From Bacillota bacterium (GTDB taxonomy: Bacteria > Bacillota > UBA4882 > UBA8346): a stretch of 64,000 nucleotides of DNA. This document shows positions 57,366 to 64,000 of this stretch, in pieces. The notes under the pieces are model-generated. The model ran no database searches, had not been told where the DNA came from, and worked only from the letters and a program-made list of their open reading frames with translations. The stretch is from the NCBI GenBank assembly GCA_023417475.1, contig JAEZFP010000071.1, forward strand, positions 61,474-125,473. Reading direction: 5' to 3'. The stretch's first letter is position 1. Each line of letters starts with the position of its first letter. The translations under genes and the position numbers were made by a program.

Positions 57366-58163
57366 CTACTTACCGGCAAGCGCTTGATTGCGTTTGGTTG
57401 CGGCCCTCGCTCCAAACCGGTCGATCGCCTTACCCAGCATTTTGCGGACCCATCCGATCCGAATCGGATAATAATAATCCGACTCCAACCAGCCTTGATC
57501 CCGGTAGTAACAATAATCAACATGTTCATGATCATTACTGACCCGGTACATCGACCGCACCATTCGGAAAATAACGAACTCATATAACGAAGGAGAGCGG
57601 GACTCGCGCTGCCGCAAAACCTTGACAAACCGCCGGGCGGCGCTGTCGATTTTTTGGTCGATCTCCTTTTGTTCCGCCGGGGTTCTGGGGGCAATCGTCG
57701 ACACATAGAACCCTTTGACGATTTTAAACCCCCACCACCTTGCGACTTCTGACAAATATTTCACGATCGCCCCACCGCCGTAAATTCCTTGGGTGACGAT
57801 CGCCAGAGAGGTTTTATCAAAATAGCGGGGCCGGTGAAAAACAAACGCCATCCGGTCCAATAAATTTTTCATGATGGCAGTAACCTGCAAGGCATAATTC
57901 GGCGTGGCGAAGATCACTCCGTCCGCGGCTGCGATCTTCCGCAACAACATCCCCAAATCGTCGCGATGGGGGCAATGCGTTTCCCCTTTTGACAAGCAGG
58001 AAAAACACCCCGTGCAGATACCTAGGTTATAGTCTTTTAAGAAAAGATATTCAAAATCAATGGCGCCAAACGACTCCAGCCGTTTGCCAAATGCTTCGAC
58101 TACTTTTAGGGTCTCAGCGCGCCGGGGACTGCCGATCAAAGCAAGTACCTTTACCGTTTGCAT
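57366..58163 (-). CDS. Flavodoxin-fold NAD(P)H-dependent FMN reductase
   Basis: A 265-residue protein with the flavin loop GSPRRAETLK (residues 11-20), the Cys segment LGICTGCFSCLSKGETHC (48-65) seen in iron-sulfur flavoproteins, and FATPNYALQVTAIMKNLLDR for the FMN ring. A basic C-terminal extension (about 175-265) with VFRMVRSMYRV-like helices is not part of the usual domain and may contact membrane or partner. GAGGTAAAAGACG precedes the ATG. Function in redox metabolism inferred. Confidence 0.85.
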   Translation of the reverse strand: MQTVKVLALIGSPRRAETLKVVEAFGKRLESFGAIDFEYLFLKDYNLGICTGCFSCLSKGETHCPHRDDLGMLLRKIAAADGVIFATPNYALQVTAIMKNLLDRMAFVFHRPRYFDKTSLAIVTQGIYGGGAIVKYLSEVARWWGFKIVKGFYVSTIAPRTPAEQKEIDQKIDSAARRFVKVLRQRESRSPSLYEFVIFRMVRSMYRVSNDHEHVDYCYYRDQGWLESDYYYPIRIGWVRKMLGKAIDRFGARAATKRNQALAGK

Positions 58164-58361
58164 CGTCTTTTACCTCTCACGATGATATCCTGTCCAATTT
58201 CTTATCAAAATCGCCAATTAAATACTAACTAATGGACGACTCATCATAATTGCTTGGGGTATTGTTTTTTTTCTCTGAAATTGGGAATTTTCGGGTATCG
58301 GATTTGGGCCAAAAGGCATACCATAGTCCGATGTTAATGGATTGGCGAGGAGGAATCATCT

Positions 58362-59174
58362 TTGGGATATTATGTGCAGGTGGAACCCGGGGTGCGGATT
58401 TACGTGGCGGACTTGAATCCCGAAGGGTGTCCGACAATCCTGTTTATTCATGGTTGGCCGGCCAACCACAATCTGTTTGAGTATCAGTTTGACCAGCTCC
58501 CAAACAGGGGCTATCGCTGCATTGGGATGGATATTCGCGGCTTTGGCATGTCGGATAAACCCTGGCACGGTTATTGCTACGACCGTCTGGCGGATGATAT
58601 TCGCTGCGTGGTTGAATCCCTGCAACTGCGGGATTTTATCCTGGCCGGCCATTCGGTGGGGGGCGCGATTGTCATTCGTTACATGGCTCGCCACAACGGC
58701 TACGGGGTAGCGAAACTCGCCTTGTTCGCCGCGGCCGCCCCCAGCTTTGTTCAACGCCCCGATTTCCCTTACGGTTTACCAAAGGAAGCCGTCACGAAGC
58801 TAATTGTTGAAACTTATCAAGACCGTCCGCAAATGTTGCGGGAATTCGGAGATATGTTTTTCTTCCAACATACGACGGAACCGTTTTCCGACTGGTTCTT
58901 TCAATTAGGGTTGCAAGCGGCCGGTTGGTCGACTGCGGCCGTTGCGACCTCGCTCCGCGACGAAAGTTTGTTTGGCGATCTTGCAACGATCCGCGTTCCC
59001 ACTTTAATTTTACATGGCATTCATGACCAAATATGTCCGTTCCCGTTGGCAATGGCTCAACACGAGGCCATCAAATGCTCAGAGCTTATCCCCTTCGAAT
59101 TCAGCGGTCACGGTTTGTTCTATGACCAACGGGAAAGATTCAACCAGGAACTGACGCGCTTTATTGAAGAATAG
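58362..59174 (+). CDS. Alpha/beta hydrolase
   Basis: A 270-residue alpha/beta hydrolase. Catalytic residues: Ser in LAGHSVGGAI near residue 95, Asp in HGIHDQICP near 223, His in FSGHGLFYDQ near 251; the oxyanion motif is FIHGWPANHN near 30. The fold is of the haloperoxidase/peroxidase-like group. The start is TTG 58362, eight bases after GAGGAGGAA. No signal peptide. Substrate unknown. Confidence 0.9.
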   Translation: MGYYVQVEPGVRIYVADLNPEGCPTILFIHGWPANHNLFEYQFDQLPNRGYRCIGMDIRGFGMSDKPWHGYCYDRLADDIRCVVESLQLRDFILAGHSVGGAIVIRYMARHNGYGVAKLALFAAAAPSFVQRPDFPYGLPKEAVTKLIVETYQDRPQMLREFGDMFFFQHTTEPFSDWFFQLGLQAAGWSTAAVATSLRDESLFGDLATIRVPTLILHGIHDQICPFPLAMAQHEAIKCSELIPFEFSGHGLFYDQRERFNQELTRFIEE

Positions 59175-59184
59175 ATAAATACAA

Positions 59185-59229
59185 AAAAGCCCGGTTTCCC
59201 TCGCCGTTGGCGATGGGAACCGGGCTTTT
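59185..59229. terminator. Terminator between convergent hydrolase genes
   Basis: AAAAGCCCGGTTTCCC (59185-59200) pairs with TGGGAACCGGGCTTTT (59214-59229). It stands between the convergent hydrolase genes and can end both. Confidence 0.9.
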
Positions 59230-59241
59230 GGCTAGCCACGA

Positions 59242-60420
59242 TTATTTCCCGAATTGTTTATCCAACCAATTGAAGGCCTCGTTCTGCATTTCCTGGACGA
59301 AAACGTGCCCTTGGTCGGACCAGATTTTCGTCTCCAGTTTGTTGGCGGCTTTATTGGCGGTCCAGACCTTTTTCATTTTCGCGAAGGCTTCGTTGACCGA
59401 ATTGACCGGGAATAAGCCGTCCTGACCACCGGCGTAAACCAATAGCGGTTTCGGCGCGGCCAAAGCGGCGACGTCGGGGTAATCAAGATAACGCGCGATA
59501 TAGGGGTGCAACATGGAAAACGCCGATTGACCCTTCAATTGATTATTACCCGGGACCATCAACCCTTGCATGGTAGCCATCCAGCAATCGGCGACCCCCG
59601 CGGTAATGGCGTCGGATAACGCCGCGCATTGCCAGGCGCGGAAAGCGCCCATGGAGAACCCGATGGCGGCGACTTTCTTCTTGTCGACTTCGGGCATTCC
59701 CGCTAAAAATTCGGAGGCTCTGACGTCTTCCTGGGCAATAATCCCTGCAAAGGACGTGCCCAAATTAAAAAGGTTGGCGGCCAGGGCTTGCTGGGAGTCG
59801 GTTTTAAATCCGGGCACCGAACGGTCGCCCCAACCCAAAGCGTCGATCGAAAGCACGATATAACCCCGTTTGGCCAGTTCATCCCCTGGGAATTTCCCGG
59901 AGAAAAATTTGGCGGCCCATTCCTGGGAAGATTTCAACCGCGCTTCATCGCCCCAGGTCTGGACGAACTTTTCTTTCCCAATATCAAATTTGCTGCCGTG
60001 ATCGTGCAGAAACAACGCGGCCGGAAACGGTCCGTTGCCTTTCGGTACCAGCAACAACGCCAGCACGCGGCTTTCGGCGCTAATGTTGAAGACGACCTTT
60101 TTAGCGATATATGTACCACGATCAATTTGGTCGATGACTTTGGGGTTAAAAGCGGTTTTGTCCTGGGATTGGATCATGATTTCCCTGGCTTTGGCCAGGC
60201 CTTCCTTGCGCCAAGCGACCGGATCTTTCACTGTGTCTTTCCACCCGAGACTAAATTGCATTTTATTACGAAGGGATTCATAAAAAAGCGGAAAACTCCG
60301 GTCGGGGGAGTCGATCGCCTGGGTTTGGTATTCGGGCGCTTCGGCCGCTGTAACTATAAACATTGAGGCAAACACCACCAACACTCCGATTAACGTTCCG
60401 ATCATCAACTTCTTTTGCAT
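59242..60420 (-). CDS. Exported dienelactone hydrolase-like esterase
   Basis: A 392-residue exported alpha/beta hydrolase. Signal peptide in residues 1-27 (MIGTLIGVLVVFASMFIV). The nucleophile is Ser in AAIGFSMGAFRAWQ near residue 256, the acid Asp is in GGQDGLFPVN near 338 and the His in SDQGHVFVQ near 375. N-terminal region contains FLHDHGSKFDIGKEK, as in the acetyl xylan esterase/DLH-type Abhydrolase_7 group. Probably removes acetyl or other acyl groups from plant polymers outside the cell. GGAGGTCAAGG precedes the ATG. Confidence 0.85.
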   Translation of the reverse strand: MQKKLMIGTLIGVLVVFASMFIVTAAEAPEYQTQAIDSPDRSFPLFYESLRNKMQFSLGWKDTVKDPVAWRKEGLAKAREIMIQSQDKTAFNPKVIDQIDRGTYIAKKVVFNISAESRVLALLLVPKGNGPFPAALFLHDHGSKFDIGKEKFVQTWGDEARLKSSQEWAAKFFSGKFPGDELAKRGYIVLSIDALGWGDRSVPGFKTDSQQALAANLFNLGTSFAGIIAQEDVRASEFLAGMPEVDKKKVAAIGFSMGAFRAWQCAALSDAITAGVADCWMATMQGLMVPGNNQLKGQSAFSMLHPYIARYLDYPDVAALAAPKPLLVYAGGQDGLFPVNSVNEAFAKMKKVWTANKAANKLETKIWSDQGHVFVQEMQNEAFNWLDKQFGK

Positions 60421-60719
60421 CCTTGACCTCCTTTTGATGAGTTTGTTACTTAATTTTAACCGGATTTAGCGAGGTCCGCAAGTACCAGATAGCCGGTGTT
60501 TGCTGGGCATTATCCGATTGGCAGCGAACCTGTTCTGAATTTGTTCTCACTCGTGCCGTGATTTTGAATACCCCGTTTTGGTTCTGGCGGCGAGTTTACG
60601 CAAATAACATGAAACATTTGAATGTTTTTCGAAGGGGAATACCGCTTAACGAGGACAAAAATAGCATATGAAAATTTTTTAAAATATCGTCTGCTATTTC
60701 TAACCTCCCAGAAATTTGT
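60421..60719. other. Intergenic, nothing recognised
   Basis: About 300 bases. The minus-strand promoter of the esterase must lie in the first part. A 92-residue minus-strand frame (60510-60788) lacks a ribosome site and a sensible composition. From about 60700 the decayed DUF402 sequence begins. Confidence 0.4.
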
Positions 60720-61030
60720 TGCGCAAATCGAATTATTTATCACAGCAATCGTAACGTAATCCAATGGTATTTTGACATTACAAAGCAAAACGGTGTTGAT
60801 GAGCGGGAAATGCCGTTCTTTGATGATCTTTATTTGGATGTGGTGGTTTTACCTTCGGGAGCAGTACTGCTTTACGATGAAGACGAGCTTAGCGCGGCGT
60901 TGCAGATTGAGGATATTACGGAGTCCGACTATCACCTAAATTCATCAGGCAAGGTTTTGACCAATTCTCCAATATTAATTAACGACATACAAACTGCTTT
61001 ACGCACTAATATATTTATCGTAAACTCAGT
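60720..61030 (+). pseudogene. Remnant of a DUF402 protein
   Basis: Without a start codon the plus strand reads NVIQWYFDITKQNGVDE, MPFFDDLYLDVVVLPSG, VLLYDEDELSAAL and DITESDY, the conserved C-terminal half of DUF402 nucleotide-binding phosphatases. After ITESDY the family pattern stops and the frame runs into DNA that is the antisense of a HepT gene. So the gene has lost both ends. The junction is at about 60930. Confidence 0.7.
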
Positions 61031-61111
61031 TTCATTCAATCCCTTAATAAAATCTTGTATCTCCACCGCATCTTGTTTCATATGCCGTAAAATAGTTTCA
61101 ATTTTTTTCAT
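60932..61111 (-). pseudogene. Truncated HepT-like (HEPN) toxin
   Basis: ATG 61111 opens a 59-residue frame starting MKKIETILRHMKQDAVEIQ and ending ELVKTLPDEFR. This is the N-terminal half of a HepT/DUF86 HEPN ribonuclease; the RxxxxH active-site half is missing because DUF402 sequence joins at the stop. It overlaps the MNT gene by 14 bases, the usual order for MntA-HepT toxin-antitoxin pairs. Non-functional as a nuclease. Confidence 0.75.
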
Positions 61112-61401
61112 AGATCGTTTTGGCCTCCTTTACAATGGCCCGATCAAATTCCTCTTCTAAAAGCGATTGAAAAGTAAGCAAATCGACTTTCCGACCTAAC
61201 GCTTCCTCTAGTTCTTGTTTCAGTGCTACCATATCCAAGTAAATCATAGGTTCCACGAAAATCAACGATCAAATCAATATCACTTTGGTTCGTATGTTCG
61301 TTTCGCGCGAACGAACCAAAAACAGCCGCCTGTTTAAGATTAAATTGTTCAAATAAAGGTTTAGCCAGTTCTTGAATCTCTTTTAAACTAGAAACACTCA
61401 T
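61098..61401 (-). pseudogene. Frameshifted MNT nucleotidyltransferase (MntA-like antitoxin)
   Basis: Start ATG 61401 (GAGGTGG upstream). The protein has AAVFGSFARNEHTNQSDIDL, the nucleotidyltransferase GSxARG-type motif with the DxD metal ligands. After DFRGTYDLL the frame breaks near 61235; one frame over it continues DMVALKQELEEALGRKVDLL and ends IYEKN at 61098. A one-base change separates the halves. Intact it would be the antitoxin of a HepT-MntA pair. Confidence 0.75.
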
Positions 61402-61574
61402 TATTTCCACCTCAATACTCATATAACATTATATTACCACAAACGAAGGAAAACATATATGATCGGTCTGAGTGTTGCTGTGATTGAGATTTCGATGAAT
61501 TGTTACACAAATGAAAGTGCTCAAGTTAACGCCCATATCATTCCAGGTTATGCTGAAGCGGTCCCTTTGAATCC

Positions 61575-62288
61575 TCAAGAATGCCGTGAAAATCCCTTCT
61601 CAGACACAGAGCTTTGCTTCGCCTCCAAATCAATGTGTTGCCGAATCAACACCGGCAGATATGATTCAATCAACATTTTCATGACAACCGGCGCGTTTCG
61701 CTTAAATTTTTCAAAATCAAACTCCGGTGCGCTCGCCAGGTCGGAGACGCCGCGTACGATGCAACAGCGGACATCGTTGAGGGAACAGATCTTGGCGATG
61801 GAGGCGGATTCCCAGTCGGCCGCCGTCACTTGGCGCTCCCGCAAATGCCGGCATTGACTCGCGGATACGGTTTGATCGCCCGACGCGATCAAACCTTTAA
61901 ATATTGGGCGGGGAAATTCATTGGGATTGATCCAAGCGGTATCCAAAGCTACCATCTCATGGAAAATATTGTTCCGTTTTCGGGCCGGATCAACATCCCA
62001 TTGCGCCGTTTGTTCGGCGAGAATGACATCAAACAGCTGCAATTCCGCCGCCACCCCGCCACAGGTCCCCAGGACCAAAACGAACTCCGGCGACCAGCGA
62101 TCAATCGCATATTGGCAAGCTCCGGCGGCAAGGGTTTTGGTCGGACCGCTATAATAAAAAACACCCTCACACCCGGCAATGTTTGCTTTGAAAGATTCGC
62201 CGTAGGGAAACTGGTCAAGTACTGGCGGATTGAGCAACTGTTTCACTGCGGCCCATTCGACTTTGGAAGTAATCTGAATGGTTAGCAT
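61575..62288 (-). CDS. Nucleoside phosphorylase/nucleosidase-like protein
   Basis: A 237-residue member of the PNP_UDP_1 superfamily. Recognisable are LVLGTCGGVAAELQL, the base-binding VTAADWESASIAKIC with the Glu, and VRGVSDLA with the catalytic Asp. These match MTA/SAH nucleosidase-like phosphorylases, although the N-terminal segment (MLTIQITSKVEWAAVKQ) differs from classic Pfs. GGAGGTTTTC precedes the ATG. Specific substrate unknown. Divergence from the broken TA region suggests it is an independent gene. Confidence 0.85.
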   Translation of the reverse strand: MLTIQITSKVEWAAVKQLLNPPVLDQFPYGESFKANIAGCEGVFYYSGPTKTLAAGACQYAIDRWSPEFVLVLGTCGGVAAELQLFDVILAEQTAQWDVDPARKRNNIFHEMVALDTAWINPNEFPRPIFKGLIASGDQTVSASQCRHLRERQVTAADWESASIAKICSLNDVRCCIVRGVSDLASAPEFDFEKFKRNAPVVMKMLIESYLPVLIRQHIDLEAKQSSVSEKGFSRHS

Positions 62289-62361
62289 GAAAACCTCCGG
62301 TTGGTTGAAACATTTAGGAAATCTCTGGTACGTTTTCGAGGCTGGGGTGAAAAGTCCTTCT

Positions 62362-62399
62362 AGAAAAAGAAAAGCGACCGCCAGGTTGGGGCGACCGCT
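62362..62399 (-). terminator. Terminator after the ParE-type gene
   Basis: On the minus strand AGCGGTCGCC (complement of 62390-62399) pairs with GGCGGTCGCT (complement of 62373-62382) through G-U pairs; TTTTCTTTTTC follows. Confidence 0.75.
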
Positions 62400-62436
62400 G
62401 TAGAGCTTCCTTGTCAGAACGCATCATAAAACCAAG

Positions 62437-62729
62437 CTATTCGAATTTGCTTTTAATCCATGCCGGATTTCTTCGACAATCAAGCACTGCATAAATAAGT
62501 ATCGTATCATTGTCAATACGATAGTAAATTGCAAAAGGGAACTTTTTCGATAACAATCGGTAATATTCGGAAAAATAAATTCCATGAATTCCCGCATAAA
62601 GACTTAAGGAGTCTATATCGGCGAACAATGAATCTAAAAAATAATTACCAAGTCCCTCAGCCTGTTTTTCGTAAAATTGGTACCCTTCAATCAAATCTTG
62701 GTAGCAGCGTTAAGAATTCGTATCTTCAT
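62437..62729 (-). pseudogene. Frameshifted RelE/ParE toxin
   Basis: ATG 62729 overlaps the antitoxin stop (ATGA). It reads MKIRILNAA and then shifts frame near 62705; from there the other frame gives YQDLIEGYQFYEKQAEGLGN, SLSLYAGIHGIYFSEYYRLL and FAIYYRIDNDTILIYAVLDC, a complete RelE/ParE-type fold ending RRNPAWIKSKFE. One missing base separates the two parts. A TTG in the second frame (62694) could start a shortened protein, but the first strand of the fold would be lost. Confidence 0.75.
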
Positions 62730-62944
62730 AAAATTTGATCGCGAATTTGTTTTTTCGCTTGATCCCAGCCGATGAATTCCGCTTTACCGGTTTTTAAATC
62801 CAATTCTCTCTCTTGCAACGTATTCTCATGCCATGACGGGGATGAAAGACTATCGGCCTTTTTACAAAGATCATCCCAAAGTAATTCCATTATTTGAATT
62901 TTTTCTTTAACAGACATCTGTTCTAATGGTAAATTAATGTCCAT
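62726..62944 (-). CDS. Addiction module antitoxin (CHP02574 type)
   Basis: A 72-residue protein of the unstable antitoxin family PF09720: MDINLPLEQMSVKEKIQIME, LLWDDLCKKAD and LQERELDLKTGKAEFIGWDQ. The C-terminal GKxxFIGWDQAK segment is the toxin-binding strand. It overlaps the toxin start by 4 bases. The paired toxin gene is frameshifted, so the antitoxin is probably an orphan. Confidence 0.88.
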   Translation of the reverse strand: MDINLPLEQMSVKEKIQIMELLWDDLCKKADSLSSPSWHENTLQERELDLKTGKAEFIGWDQAKKQIRDQIL

Positions 62945-63175
62945 TTCAATTAACCAACTTTCAAGTTTACTACTTTGATTTTATTTATTATACCAAATAA
63001 TAGGGAATGACGCTAGTTTCGGGAAATCTATAGCCAATTAATTTCATCAAAAAAATTGTATACTATATATGTCGCACTAAATATTTTGGACGATCTTGAT
63101 TGCGACCTCCTTGCTTCATAAGTCGAAATAAATCCAACGGATATCGTATGACCATTCATCAAAAGGAGCCGGCAT

Positions 63176-63802
63176 ATGACTGAATTTTGGGAAGCCAGTT
63201 TTAGCGAAAAGCAAGCGATGTGGGGATTTGAACCTGCGGAAGCCGCGATCTGGGCAAAGGACTTTTTCCTGGCTCAAAACGTTCAGGAGATATTGATCCC
63301 GGGTATTGGCTATGGCAGAAATGCCCGGATTTTTTTGGACAACGGAATCGGCGTAACCGGGATCGAGATTTCCAAAACAGCGATTGACCTGGCGCGGCAA
63401 AACGGGTTGACTATTCCGATCTATCACGGTTCCGTAACCGACATGCCCTTTGACGCCAAACTGTATGACGGAATCTTTTGTTATGCGTTAATTCATTTGT
63501 TGAACCGTCGCGAACGGAAGAAATTGATCAACGACTGCTACCGTCAGCTAAAACCAGACGGACAGATGATTTTCACAGTCGTTTCGAAGCAGGCCCCAAT
63601 GTTTGGCGCCGGCCAACAACTAAGCAAGAATCGCTTTCAAACGGACCACGGCGTGAAGCTATTCTTTTACGACGCCGCTTCGGTACGCAGCGAATTTGGC
63701 GGATTTGGTTTGGTGGAGTGTCGGGAGATTGACGAGCCGGTTAAAAATAAGCCGCAGCATCCGGTGGGGAAGTTTTTGATGGTGCGCTGTAAAAAGGTGT
63801 AG
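63176..63802 (+). CDS. SAM-dependent methyltransferase (class I)
   Basis: A 208-residue methyltransferase. The SAM loop is ILIPGIGYGRNARIFLDNG (residues about 39-57), with the acidic ribose-binding residue in TGIEISKTAI, and YDGIFCYALIHLL and LKPDGQMIFTVVS following, as in methyltransferase domain 25/TehB-like proteins. AAAGGAGCCGGCAT precedes the ATG. Substrate not inferable. The tail runs into a dispersed repeat 6 bases after the stop. Confidence 0.9.
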   Translation: MTEFWEASFSEKQAMWGFEPAEAAIWAKDFFLAQNVQEILIPGIGYGRNARIFLDNGIGVTGIEISKTAIDLARQNGLTIPIYHGSVTDMPFDAKLYDGIFCYALIHLLNRRERKKLINDCYRQLKPDGQMIFTVVSKQAPMFGAGQQLSKNRFQTDHGVKLFFYDAASVRSEFGGFGLVECREIDEPVKNKPQHPVGKFLMVRCKKV

Positions 63803-63807
63803 TCTCT

Positions 63808-63863
63808 GCCTAACCCCCCTGTCTGAACCAGGATTCAACGGATTTAACGGATTAAAAGATTTT
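63808..63863. repeat. Third copy of the GAACCAGGATT repeat
   Basis: CCTAACCCCCCTGTCTGAACC and onward up to GGATTAAAAGATTTT matches the start of the duplicated block at 13543-13905. Only about 55 bases are present here. Confidence 0.85.
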
Positions 63864-63875
63864 GAAACATAAACC

Positions 63876-64000
63876 CGCAACGACTGTGCATCCTTGCTCG
63901 ACGACTGTGCATCCTAGCGCAACGACTGTGCATCCTCGCGCAACGACTGTGCATCCTCGCCCAACGACTGGGCATCCTCGCGCAACGACTGTGCATCCTT
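63876..64000. repeat. 21-bp tandem repeat, second locus
   Basis: At least six units of the same 21-base repeat as at 42913-43164 (core CGACTGTGCATCCT), running off the end of the window. The units here start CGCAAC more often than CTCGAC. Stops interrupt the main frames on both strands, which argues against coding. Confidence 0.9.

Noticed and set aside
59788..60366. 192-codon plus-strand frame
   Set aside because: Antisense of the exported esterase.
61459..61857. 132-codon plus-strand frame
   Set aside because: Mostly antisense of the nucleoside phosphorylase-like gene.

Overview
The window comes from an anaerobic-looking, spore-forming member of the Bacillota (Firmicutes) with roughly balanced GC content. 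The evidence is strong AGGAGG-type ribosome-binding sites, frequent TTG starts, a SleB-type spore cortex hydrolase, BclA-like collagen proteins of the kind found on spore surfaces, a YwmB homologue, and a Gram-positive style nif3-coaX-hflX-dusB operon next to greA-lysS. Species identity cannot be read from the sequence alone. Many genes serve breakdown of plant cell walls, above all pectin: oligogalacturonate lyase, rhamnogalacturonan acetylesterase, other carbohydrate esterases, a GH9 and a GH43 glycosidase, a secreted pectate lyase and a 2-keto-3-deoxygluconate kinase.

Layout. 0.3-9.4 kb: ABC-F protein, DEAD-box helicase, pectin genes, S9 peptidase. 9.4-12.0 kb: two collagen-like surface proteins. 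12.2-13.5 kb: an IS256-family insertion sequence. 13.5-15.3 kb: a dispersed repeat followed by a 20-repeat CRISPR array with type I-C-like repeats and no cas genes in the window. 15.3-20.4 kb: a gene-poor accessory zone with an unexplained GC-rich block, a candidate small RNA, an excisionase-like HTH gene and what looks like a decayed polymorphic-toxin/immunity island. 20.4-37 kb: metabolic genes, glycosidases, engB, sleB, sugar kinase, hybrid sensor kinase, pectate lyase, flavoproteins and tRNA-Arg(CCT). 37.3-42.3 kb: an unusual set of four secreted proteins, two paralogous pairs (240-aa proteins A1/A2 and two-domain peptidase-MA proteins B1/B2). 42.3-45.6 kb: small hydrolase, a 21-bp minisatellite, and a TetR-VOC-zinc ribbon operon. 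45.6-53.9 kb: housekeeping operons. 54-60.4 kb: secreted protein, an ion antiporter preceded by a riboswitch-like leader, ywmB, hydrolases. 60.7-63 kb: broken toxin-antitoxin genes. 63-64 kb: a methyltransferase and repeats shared with earlier loci.

The most promising items are the paired A/B secreted protease cluster, in which each protease carries a second domain copy with its zinc site erased; the promoter-aptamer-terminator leader in front of the antiporter; the compact candidate sRNA at 16.35-16.44 kb; the orphan CRISPR array with its palindrome-rich leader side; and the accumulation of frameshifts and deletion scars in toxin, antitoxin and immunity genes. Family names are assigned from recognisable motifs by eye; no database search was possible.
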